Origin: an uncultured bacterium
GTDB taxonomy: Bacteria > Bacillota > Clostridia > Lachnospirales > Lachnospiraceae
Reading direction: 5' to 3'
Assembly (NCBI GenBank): GCA_947088515.1
Contig: CAMUHA010000030.1
Span: 1 to 22,811, forward strand
Length of the DNA stretch: 22,811 nucleotides
Made by a program: the position numbers and the translations under genes. Below, piece after piece: positions 1 to 7,036 of this stretch (positions within the stretch are counted from its first letter, which is position 1; each line of letters opens with the position of its first letter). Below the pieces are notes generated by a model. It was not told the DNA's origin and ran no database searches. It saw only the letters and a list, made by a program, of their open reading frames with translations.

Positions 1-117
1 ACACTGGACATGAAGATATAATCTTTACACCTTATTCCACAAAGACCCATAAAACTTTGTATCTGTGGTTTGCCGGGACTTATAGCAATTCATATAAATA
101 TTCAGTCTGGCAAAGTT

Positions 118-258
118 ATGGCAATTTCAGAAATCAGGAGCTGTTACAACCAAATTGGGGCTGCGACAAATTATGTGCAGGAAAAGACACTTGTCAAGGA
201 AGCAGCAAAGGGATTTATTCAAAATAAAGCAAAGGAGAGTGCAGGTTATGGATATTGA
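118..258 (+). CDS. Small ORF of unknown function, possibly the N-terminal piece of the next gene
   Basis: A 46-residue ORF from an ATG at 118 that begins MAISEIRSCYNQ and ends KESAGYGY. I do not recognise a family. Its codon choice (GCA, GAA, GGA, AAG, CAG) looks coding. The middle is helical and Lys/Ala-rich. The ORF overlaps the next start (248) by 11 bp in another frame, and the upstream reading of the next frame (155-247) does not look like protein. Two explanations fit: a short cistron translationally coupled to the next gene through the GGAG at 234-237, or the true N-terminus of that gene detached by a one-base indel near 245-250. No convincing ribosome site precedes 118. The frame is open further upstream to a TTG at 70, but that stretch is not protein-like. 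Confidence 0.35.
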   Translation: MAISEIRSCYNQIGAATNYVQEKTLVKEAAKGFIQNKAKESAGYGY

Positions 259-1283
259 TTACAGTCAGTTTTACAGAGGAACAACAAATATCCCCTCATA
301 TGGTAGTGGTGCATATAAGAAAGATACAGTAGTAAAATATGAATTTAACACCACAGATGAACATGGCAATAAGGTCATGGATAAGATGTCAAGGGAAGAA
401 ACCCTGCAGGCAATGAAGTACATCCGTTCACAGTATGGGGATGCGGTCATTGTGGAATTTTCAGGAGACGGCATGGCAGCCCTTGTGGAAGGCGGGAAGG
501 GTTGCATGGCGCCAGAAAATAAAGAGGCAATGGAGGCAAGAAATGCGGCGTTCCAAAAGGTTATCGTGCAGGTTGATAAATCCTTAAATAATCTTCCGGC
601 ATATTCGGGGATGTATGGCGCAGACAAGGCGATTGCATCTGCATTGGAGAACTGCAGCAAAAAGGAGCAGGGATTTGTGTATGACATCATCCGGCAGAAT
701 TTTCTTGTCGGGAACAGTGGCTCCATGACGGAGAAGGAGAGGCAGGCGAATATCTCGCTTGGCATGAAGAAAGCGGAATATGCGGCAGAGAACTTTATCC
801 CGGAGGAAAGCAGAAAATCATTCCTGGAAGCAATGGAATCCATTGCGAAACTGGCAAGCGCAGGCACAGCCGACAGCAGCGGGAACATGAATTACGGCGT
901 TGCGAAAGCCAGGTATCTTGGACATGGGAGCAATCTCGTCCAGACCACAAATGCGCTTGACATGATGCGGACGATGGATGAGTTTGCATATGCTGAGTAC
1001 CAAAATATAGACAAAAGCAAGGACGATGGGCTTAGTTCATTGAAATACCTTACGAGCTGGTATGCAGGTGTGGTGAAAAAGAATCCTTCATTTCCCTTAT
1101 GAGCAAATTTCATTTACAAATGAGTGCATGGAGGAAGTGCTTAAAGGCATCTCTTATCATGCGCCACTGCCCAGATTTACTTGGTGAACTGGTGGATATG
1201 TTCTTATAAATCATGGGCAGGTTACAAGGGAAAGCTGGTTTCAACAAAAATTTAAAACAGCTTTTGGGAGAGGTGTAACATGA
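248..1283 (+). pseudogene. Unknown-function protein gene interrupted by a frameshift and a stop
   Basis: The intact first part runs from an ATG at 248 (GGAG at 234-237) to a TGA at 1100-1102 and gives 284 residues starting MDIDYSQFYRG. It is a soluble, helix-rich protein with no signal peptide, membrane segment or motif I can name. The segment SYGSGAYKKDTVVKYEF followed by VIVEFSGDGMAAL suggests an N-terminal beta-rich module. Immediately before the stop, dropping one C from the TTTCCC run at 1091-1096 turns the reading into SFPYEQISFTNECMEEVL and keeps it protein-like to a TGA at 1185. Beyond that the same frame continues (from TGGYVLINHGQV) to a TGA at 1281-1283, which overlaps the ATG at 1280 of the next gene in the ATGA manner common in operons. 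I infer a gene of about 345 codons damaged by a one-base insertion and a nonsense change. A sequencing error at the C run could explain the first lesion but not the second. The 284-residue product may still be made. Confidence 0.5.
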
Positions 1284-1627
1284 AACAGAACATTATTTTA
1301 TGGCTGGTGGTATCGGCGGTAGTTATGCTGGTGTTTCCGTGGCTTGCAGTCACTTTTGTAAATGGCGATGCAGGAATGGCGGTATGCTTTCTTTTATTTT
1401 TTGCAGTCAATCCATTATATTCTGTGATAATTGGAGCATTTGTGGGAAAAGACATCCAGCATTTATGGAGCCTTCCGTTTATTTCAGCAGCGTTATTTCT
1501 GATAGGTACATGGATATTCTTTGACGTGGGAGAAACGGCATTTATCCTGTATGCGGTGGTCTATCTTGTTTTGGGGATAGTGGCCATGCTTATATCTATG
1601 TTTATCAGAAAGAGCGCCGGAAGATGA
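1280..1627 (+). CDS. Small four-helix integral membrane protein of unknown function
   Basis: A 115-residue, very hydrophobic protein with four likely membrane helices at about residues 5-27, 31-53, 62-81 and 85-109 and a basic C-terminus (RKSAGR). There are no catalytic motifs or conserved polar residues inside the helices that would identify a transporter or enzyme, so no function is assigned. GGGAGAGG at 1266-1273 is a suitable ribosome site for the ATG at 1280. The start overlaps the restored end of the preceding damaged gene by four bases, suggesting the two once formed a translationally coupled pair. The gene itself has no disruption. The next gene on this side is a minus-strand remnant whose end lies 25 bp away, so the two converge. 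Confidence 0.6.
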   Translation: MKQNIILWLVVSAVVMLVFPWLAVTFVNGDAGMAVCFLLFFAVNPLYSVIIGAFVGKDIQHLWSLPFISAALFLIGTWIFFDVGETAFILYAVVYLVLGIVAMLISMFIRKSAGR

Positions 1628-1652
1628 ACGCCTGATTGCTTTTAGAAATCGT

Positions 1653-1908
1653 TTATTTTTCTGTTACATATTCAGCAAGTGACAATGCTATTTCAAAATG
1701 ACTTACATCATGCTGTGTTCCTTTATGCTGTTCATCTCCATTTCTAAATAAATGTTTTGGTATTTTGTATTAAATCATAATTATCCAACACATATTTTTC
1801 AATAATGTATGAAAAAGTAATTATACAGGCATCTACAGCTAAAGCATCCTCTTTTAGCCAAGGATTTATTTTCGATTCAGATTTACTATCAAAACTATCA
1901 ATTATCAT
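1653..1908 (-). pseudogene. Remnant of a nucleoside phosphorylase gene (internal deletion plus frameshift)
   Basis: Reading the minus strand from an ATG at 1908-1906 gives 54 residues beginning MIIDSFDSKSESKINPW and containing VDACIITFSYIIEKYVL, then a TAG at 1746-1744. This is the typical opening of the nucleoside (purine/uridine) phosphorylase family: an N-terminal SFD...INP stretch, then a beta strand of the D-x-C-I-x-T-F-S type. In another minus frame the lower part (about 1767 to the TAA at 1655-1653) reads KHLFRNGDEQHKGTQHDVSHFEIA and ends LAEYVTEK, which resembles the end of the same family. Normal members are about 250 residues. Here only about 45 N-terminal and 35 C-terminal residues survive, so roughly 170 central residues, including the catalytic core, are missing and the junction is out of frame. 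The family assignment rests on remembered family patterns. The gene start is well supported by the AGGAGG upstream. Confidence 0.55.
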
Positions 1909-2325
1909 ATTACTTCCTCCTACCCAAGTTACGATTTTTTATCCAAAATCATTTTACCACATTTCTAAGAATAAATTTTTCCTTTTTATGATTTCTTCTT
2001 CCTGGTTGCTGCCAATTTAACATTAAAAAGGAGTATATCTAAATGGTTATACCACAGTTATTTGTTTACAAATTTTATATACGGAGTTGTTTAGTTAAAA
2101 ATTACATGATAAACTAATTATAATAGTTGATAAATTATACGGTTGATAAGTTAAAGGTGACTTAAAATATAGCATATTTAATAAATATAGTTTTTTTGGA
2201 ACAAAATTGTTATAAGACTGAAAGGAAAAAAGATTAATAGTTTGATACAATTAATAGTATAAGTTTAGATGCAATTATCTACAGGGTTAAGAAAAGATGA
2301 AGATAATTGACTGGGTATAATAATT
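1909..2325. other. A/T-rich intergenic stretch without a convincing gene
   Basis: About 420 bp between the phosphorylase remnant and the sensor kinase. It presumably holds the promoter of the two-component operon. TATAAT at 2119-2124 is the best -10 candidate, but its possible -35 (TTAAAA at 2095-2100) is poor. GTTGATAA occurs twice, at 2126-2133 and 2142-2149. A 24-codon ORF at 2043 has an AAGGAG nine bases upstream, but nothing else supports it. No terminator or structured RNA was recognised. Confidence 0.45.
1916..1921 (-). promoter_or_regulatory. Strong ribosome binding site of the broken phosphorylase
   Basis: CCTCCT on the plus strand is a perfect AGGAGG on the minus strand, seven bases upstream of the ATG at 1908. 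It is what identifies the minus strand as the coding strand here, rather than the 71-codon plus-strand ORF at 1805-2020. A TAAAAT box at 1956-1951 on the minus strand could be a -10 element, but I see no good -35 partner. Confidence 0.6.
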
Positions 2326-4068
2326 ATGGAGACAAAAAACTGTAAAAAGAAGAAAACATTAAAAGCAAAAATGCTGAGAATTCTCATGCTATGTGCAATG
2401 ACCAGCCTTCTGGCAGCTGGTATTGTATCGTATATGACACTTCGAATTATCCGGGATGACAGTATTTTGGATAATATGACAATATATCTTGACCAAATAA
2501 CCCAGGATACAGATAACGCTTATTATGATATGCTTAGTATTGTAAACCAGATGGGTTCCAATGGTCTTATTGGAAATGTTGTGGAAAAATATCTCGGTGC
2601 ACAAGATAATTATGAACGATATATTGGTCAGAAATCTCTTCGCGAAGGATTAGTAGGACTTGGTTATGTGAACACGAAATTGGTAGGGGCTTCATATTAT
2701 GACCCATGGAAAAAGCAGGAACTTATTCAGAATATGAATGTGAAAGCGCTTGATGGAAGATACATGGCAGTCCCGGAAGTTATTGAATGTGCTGGAAATG
2801 TTATGCAGTCAGTACATCCGTCTTATTTAGGAATTGACGAGAGTCCTGTTTTGTCTGTTAAACGTAATGCTACTTTTGGAGGGAGGAAAAAACTGGATAT
2901 CTATGTGGAAATAAAAACAAATATGAGTGTTCCAGAGAAATTAAATAAAGAGAAATGGCCATATACCTATATTCAGATGGACCAAAACGGGATTGTACGT
3001 TATAGTACAAATCCTGTTATAATTTGCGGGCAGCAAATTCTTTCAAAAACACTGGAAAAAGAAAGCTATAGCGTCTTTACCAGGGAAGGATATAAGATTA
3101 TGGCGTACTGTAGCAGAATTGGCTATATAAATGCAGTGGCGCTTCCAGATGATATTTTCCAGAATGAAATTAATATGTGGCGGCTTAAAATGGTTGTGAT
3201 TATAGCAGTAACCTTTCTTATATTTTCTCTTTCTGTTGTATATCTTTACCGGATGATTTGCCGTCCGCTAAGCCAGTTTCGTAAACAGATGATACAGGTG
3301 GGAAATGGAGCTCTTGAGACTGTAAATCAGGAATCGGAAATTGTAGAGTTTGACAATTTGATGTGTGAAGTTGAACAGATGAAATATCAAATTGAAAATC
3401 TGATTAATAATGTAATAGAAAAGGAAAAAAGCATTCAACGCACAGAGTATGAAAAGCTTTTGTATCAGATTAATCCTCATTTTTTGTTGAATACGCTAAA
3501 TTCGGTACAATGGATGGCAAGAATGAATCATCAGGATGATATTACAAAGTTTTTACAGCGTTTAAAAAAGCTGCTTTCCTATAATCTTGGAAAAGAGGGA
3601 ACAAGGACGACATTACGTACAGAAATTGATATTGTAAAAGATTATATTGCACTTCAGCAGATGAGATGTGATTTTTCAATTGAAATGAATGTTGAGGAAG
3701 GTGATTATCTGGAGCAGCCCACAGTACGAATGCTCTTTCAGCCGCTTGTAGAAAATGCAATACGGTATGGACTTGGAAATGATGAAAAAATAGCCATACA
3801 GGTGTTTGAGGACAAAGTCAGAAGTCTGGCTGTCATTACAATAACTGACAGTGGAAAGGGGATGACACAGGAAGAAATTAATCAGATTAACGAACCCTTT
3901 AATTACGATTTTAAGAACAATAGAAGTGAAAAACGAGGGATTGGGTTACGTTATGTAAAGGCTATGCTGGAATCATTCTATGAGGGACAGACAAGCCTAT
4001 TTGTAAATAGCGGAAGAGGAAGGGGAACTAAGGTTACAATCCTGTTGCCAATCGTTGAACCATTTTGA
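2326..4068 (+). CDS. YesM-type sensor histidine kinase
   Basis: A 580-residue membrane sensor kinase of the LytS/YesM (His_kinase) type that would phosphorylate the AraC-type regulator encoded next. A membrane helix at about 17-40 follows a Lys-rich start, an extracellular sensing region covers about 41-286, and a second helix lies at about 287-309. A HAMP-like linker and coiled coil (310-375) follow. The phosphoacceptor motif QINPHFLLNTLN places the histidine at H385. The ATP-binding domain carries the N-box VENAIRYG (N477), DSGKGM at 508-513 and a RGIGL glycine box near 537. The extracellular part has no recognisable ligand fold beyond the Cache-like length usual in this family. The start at 2326 has no clear Shine-Dalgarno sequence, but it precedes the basic segment and first helix as expected. 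An alternative ATG at 2371 would still keep the helix. The neighbouring importer operon suggests that it senses an extracellular carbohydrate. Confidence 0.95.
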   Translation: METKNCKKKKTLKAKMLRILMLCAMTSLLAAGIVSYMTLRIIRDDSILDNMTIYLDQITQDTDNAYYDMLSIVNQMGSNGLIGNVVEKYLGAQDNYERYIGQKSLREGLVGLGYVNTKLVGASYYDPWKKQELIQNMNVKALDGRYMAVPEVIECAGNVMQSVHPSYLGIDESPVLSVKRNATFGGRKKLDIYVEIKTNMSVPEKLNKEKWPYTYIQMDQNGIVRYSTNPVIICGQQILSKTLEKESYSVFTREGYKIMAYCSRIGYINAVALPDDIFQNEINMWRLKMVVIIAVTFLIFSLSVVYLYRMICRPLSQFRKQMIQVGNGALETVNQESEIVEFDNLMCEVEQMKYQIENLINNVIEKEKSIQRTEYEKLLYQINPHFLLNTLNSVQWMARMNHQDDITKFLQRLKKLLSYNLGKEGTRTTLRTEIDIVKDYIALQQMRCDFSIEMNVEEGDYLEQPTVRMLFQPLVENAIRYGLGNDEKIAIQVFEDKVRSLAVITITDSGKGMTQEEINQINEPFNYDFKNNRSEKRGIGLRYVKAMLESFYEGQTSLFVNSGRGRGTKVTILLPIVEPF

Positions 4069-4119
4069 GACAAGCCAATTTGACAGATGATTATAGAGGA
4101 GAAAGGGTGAAATAATTGA

Positions 4120-5124
4120 ATGACAATACTGGTTGTGGATGATGACAAACTTGCCAGAAAAGGGCTGATTGCTATAATGAACTGGGAAAAATACGGGTTT
4201 GAGGTTGTAGGGGATGTTCTAAATGGCAGAAAAGCGTTAGAGTTTATAAAGGAACATCCAGTTGATATTGTATTCACAGATATAGATATGCCGGAAATAG
4301 ATGGAATCCAGTTGATGCAGATGTGCAAAGAGATGTATCCGTCTGTAAAGTTTGTCATTTTTTCTGTTTATGAAGACTTTAGTTATGCCCAGACAGCCAT
4401 AAGGCTTGGAGCTTTAGATTATATATCAAAGATTAGTTTTGACCCGGATGAATGTGAGAAGATATTGGAACAAATTAGTACAAAATATAAGAAAATATGC
4501 AGGCAGGGTCAAATTCAGGAAGAAAATCAGGAGATGCTGAAAGAACTTGAAAGGCATTGGATGCACCCAAAGTGGATTTTCAACGACAAAGAGTTTGAAA
4601 AGTTGTGTGTCCGGACACAAAATATAGGGTTAAGATGGGCAGAGAGAATCTTTATAAAATGTTTCCATAATTTTGAAATTATTATGGGAGGAGATAATGG
4701 GTTTCCGTCTTTGAATACGGTAGAAGAGATGTTAGAGTGGATAAAAAAATGGAGAAAAAAGATATATGAAACATGTACTGATACGCAGATTTGTAATGAT
4801 ATATGTTCTTTTGTTGAGGTCATCGTTTATGTGGAAGAGCATATTGATGACAATCTGCGGTCTGAAGAAGCAGCACGGCGTATAGGTATGAGTAGAAGTT
4901 ATTTCAGTACAAAATTTAAGGAAATGACCGGGGAAACTTTTCATAATTATGTGGTATCGCGGAAGATGAATGCAGCAGCCCAGCGAATCAGAGAAGGAGT
5001 GAAAAATATAACGCAGATTGCCTCTGAACTTGGTTATGATAATTTCCACTATTTTGCAAAAGTATTTGCCAAAGAATATGGCTGTACGCCGGCAGAGTAC
5101 AGGAATAAGATAAAAAATGTCTGA
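4120..5124 (+). CDS. YesN-type response regulator, REC plus AraC DNA-binding domain
   Basis: A 334-residue cytoplasmic transcription regulator paired with the preceding kinase (gap 51 bp). The receiver domain (about 1-125) has the acidic pocket D7/D8, the phosphorylation site D54 in VFTDIDMPEIDG, S82 and K104. A helical linker of about 100 residues follows. The last 100 residues are a tandem helix-turn-helix of the AraC/XylS family, recognisable by RSEEAARRIGMSRSYFSTKF, then ITQIASELGYDNFHYFAKVF and a final CTPAEYR. The ATG at 4120 lies 18-20 bases behind GAGGAG, farther than usual, with AAAGGG nearer. The nearby GTG and TTG codons are followed by a stop or are out of frame, so this start stands. 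By family precedent it should activate the downstream importer operon. Its binding site cannot be deduced here. Confidence 0.95.
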   Translation: MTILVVDDDKLARKGLIAIMNWEKYGFEVVGDVLNGRKALEFIKEHPVDIVFTDIDMPEIDGIQLMQMCKEMYPSVKFVIFSVYEDFSYAQTAIRLGALDYISKISFDPDECEKILEQISTKYKKICRQGQIQEENQEMLKELERHWMHPKWIFNDKEFEKLCVRTQNIGLRWAERIFIKCFHNFEIIMGGDNGFPSLNTVEEMLEWIKKWRKKIYETCTDTQICNDICSFVEVIVYVEEHIDDNLRSEEAARRIGMSRSYFSTKFKEMTGETFHNYVVSRKMNAAAQRIREGVKNITQIASELGYDNFHYFAKVFAKEYGCTPAEYRNKIKNV

Positions 5125-5146
5125 TTTGATTCGGACATTTTTTTTG
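5112..5146 (+). terminator. Intrinsic terminator after the two-component pair, overlapping the stop codon
   Basis: ATGTCTGA (5117-5124) pairs with TCGGACAT (5131-5138), eight pairs with one G-T, around a six-base loop. An A-run in front and eight Ts behind allow extension. The TGA stop of the regulator is part of the left arm. It separates the regulatory pair from the importer operon, which starts 92 bp later. Confidence 0.75.
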
Positions 5147-5238
5147 TATAAAAAAATATTTGTAAAATTAGGAACAATATTATCTGGTAGGCAGGAGAGA
5201 CAAATACTAAACTAAAATAAAAGAAGGGAGGTTCATTT

Positions 5239-6129
5239 ATGTATATCAAAAGGTTTGTGAAACATTATTACATCATGTTAATACCAGCAATGCTGTGGTT
5301 ATTTTTCTTTAGCATAGTCCCCATGTTTGGTATTATCATGGCATTTCAGGATTACAATCCGGGAAAGGGTATCCTGCATTCGGAATTTGTTGGAATGGAA
5401 AATTTTGTGTATATGTTTCAAATGAGTGATGTCAGGCAGGTTTTATGCAATACAGTCGTAATTGCTGTAGGCAAAATAATTGGAAATATAGCTATTCCCT
5501 TGATTTTTGCATTGCTTCTGAATGAACTTTGTCTGAAAAAGATTAAGAGGCCAATACAGACAATTGTATATCTTCCATACTTTTTGTCATGGGTTATCCT
5601 TGCAAAAATAGTTTTGAATATTTTTGGATATACCGGTCCAATTAATCAGTTGGTTAAAATATTTGGAGGAGCTCCGGTTAACTTTTTTGGAGAACCTGAT
5701 TTATTTCAGCCGTTGGTGATAGGAACTGATATATGGAAAGGGTTTGGATATAATACAGTTGTTTATCTGGCTGCAATCCTGGGTGTGGACCAGTCTCTAT
5801 ATGAAGCAGCTGCAGCGGATGGAGCAGGAAGATTTAAAAGAATCTGGCACGTGACATTACCAGGAATTCGGACTACTGTGGCGCTTCTTGCAATATTGTC
5901 ACTTGGAAATGTGTTAAACGCGGGCTTTGACCAGATTTACAACCTGTATAATCCGCTGGTTTATTCCACTGGAGATATTATTGACACCTGGGTATACCGT
6001 GCAGGTCTGGAAAATCTGCAGTATTCATTAGCCACAACAGTTGGTTTGTTTAAATCGGTAATCAGTATGGCTTTAATTGCACTGGGCTATTGGCTGGCGG
6101 ACAAATTTACTGGGTATAAACTATTTTAA
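5239..6129 (+). CDS. LplB-type sugar ABC transporter permease
   Basis: A 296-residue inner-membrane permease of the binding-protein-dependent transport family (carbohydrate uptake, CUT1-like). About six membrane helices are apparent, the first at about 11-35. The cytoplasmic EAA loop reads YEAAAADGAGRFKRIWHVTLP (about residues 188-208), with the conserved E-A-A and the later glycine that dock on the ATPase. GGGAGG at 5226-5231 lies seven bases before the ATG. It starts an operon of permease, permease and binding protein, expected to import an oligosaccharide or glycoconjugate. The 92 bp leader after the terminator must hold its promoter. TATTAT near 5176 is a possible -10, but no good -35 is seen, as is common for activator-dependent promoters. 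No ATPase gene is present in the window, so a shared MsmK-type ATPase is likely. Confidence 0.93.
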   Translation: MYIKRFVKHYYIMLIPAMLWLFFFSIVPMFGIIMAFQDYNPGKGILHSEFVGMENFVYMFQMSDVRQVLCNTVVIAVGKIIGNIAIPLIFALLLNELCLKKIKRPIQTIVYLPYFLSWVILAKIVLNIFGYTGPINQLVKIFGGAPVNFFGEPDLFQPLVIGTDIWKGFGYNTVVYLAAILGVDQSLYEAAAADGAGRFKRIWHVTLPGIRTTVALLAILSLGNVLNAGFDQIYNLYNPLVYSTGDIIDTWVYRAGLENLQYSLATTVGLFKSVISMALIALGYWLADKFTGYKLF

Positions 6130-6140
6130 GGAGGCTTGTC

Positions 6141-7025
6141 ATGATTGAAAATAAAGGTTTGGGGTCAAAGATTTTCGATGTGGTAAATGTTGTGGTCCTT
6201 ATTATGATTACTTTAATCTGCATTCTTCCGGTATGGTATGTATTGTGTGTGTCTGTAAGCAGCAGGGAAGCTGTGAATGCAGGACAGGTAGCTTTCTGGC
6301 CGGTTGGTTTTAATCTTCTTTCCTATAAGAAAATAATGGGGGAAGGTGACTTTTTTGGAGCATTTGTTGTTTCGGCAAAAAGAGTGGTTCTTGGAACTGT
6401 TGCCAGTATATTTAGTATTCTTTTAGCGGCATATCCTTTATCAAGGACTAAGAAGCAATTTCCCAAAAGAGATATATTTATGTGGATTTTAATATTTTGT
6501 ATGTTATTTAATGGCGGCACAGTTCCGTGGTATATAGCAATGAAAAACTACGGTCTTATGGACAGTATATGGGGACTGGTACTTGGCATGGGACTTCAGG
6601 TATTTAATGTGATTCTTGCAGTGAACTTTTTTAAGAACCTTCCGGTTGAACTGGAGGAAGCATGTTTCGTTGATGGAGGAGGCCCCTGGACAAATTTATT
6701 ATCACTTTACATACCTTTGGCAAAACCTATGGTGGCGACAATCGTTCTTTTTACGATTGTTCAGTACTGGAATGAATTTTTTCAGGGAATGGTTCTAAGT
6801 ACAAGACAAAGCAGCTATCCATTGCAGACTTATATCCAGCAGATGGTTGTAACACTGGATTATTCTACCATGAATGTAGACCAGATTGCACAGGCAATGA
6901 AACTGAATAATCTGTCTTTGGATGCAGCAAAAATATTTATTGCGATGATACCAGTATTGATTGTATATCCCTTTTTACAAAAATATTTTGTTGCGGGTAT
7001 TACACTGGGGTCAGTAAAAGGATAA
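6141..7025 (+). CDS. YtcP/LplC-type sugar ABC transporter permease
   Basis: A 294-residue second permease that would form a heterodimeric channel with the preceding one. Its first membrane helix is at about 13-37, and further helices extend to the C-terminus (IPVLIVYPFLQKYFVAG). The family end motif GSVKG is present. The EAA loop is a variant, LEEACFVDGGGPWTNLLSLYIP (about 171-192), in which the usual A-A-x-x-D-G is A-C-F-V-D-G. This is common in the LplC subgroup. AGGAGG at 6129-6134 lies six bases before the ATG and the gap to the previous gene is 11 bp, so the two should be co-translated. Confidence 0.93.
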   Translation: MIENKGLGSKIFDVVNVVVLIMITLICILPVWYVLCVSVSSREAVNAGQVAFWPVGFNLLSYKKIMGEGDFFGAFVVSAKRVVLGTVASIFSILLAAYPLSRTKKQFPKRDIFMWILIFCMLFNGGTVPWYIAMKNYGLMDSIWGLVLGMGLQVFNVILAVNFFKNLPVELEEACFVDGGGPWTNLLSLYIPLAKPMVATIVLFTIVQYWNEFFQGMVLSTRQSSYPLQTYIQQMVVTLDYSTMNVDQIAQAMKLNNLSLDAAKIFIAMIPVLIVYPFLQKYFVAGITLGSVKG

Positions 7026-7036
7026 AGGAGGAAAAA

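Noticed and set aside
3..227. Frame open from the window edge to a TAA at 225-227, reading TGHEDIIFTPYSTKTHKTLYL at its start and Cys-rich at its end
   Set aside because: It could be the tail of an upstream gene, but it is only 74 codons, is open partly because the window starts there, and its second half competes with the better coding-like ORF at 118-258. It needs the upstream sequence.
271..888. Minus-strand 205-codon ORF
   Set aside because: A long shadow of the plus-strand coding region. It has no ribosome site, and its Ser/Pro/Phe-rich composition is typical of antisense translation.
1099..1209. Short ORF starting at the ATG that overlaps the TGA at 1100-1102 (36 codons, LIMRHCPDLLGELVDMFL ending)
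   Set aside because: The other frame gives a better continuation of the preceding protein, and there is no ribosome site for a new cistron.
1805..2020. Plus-strand 71-codon ORF
   Set aside because: It lies opposite the better supported minus-strand phosphorylase remnant, has no ribosome site, and has the Ser/Phe/Leu-rich composition of an antisense reading.
2043..2117. 24-codon ORF with AAGGAG nine bases upstream
   Set aside because: Too short, with A/T-driven composition and no homologue I recognise. A chance ribosome-like sequence is likely in this spacer.
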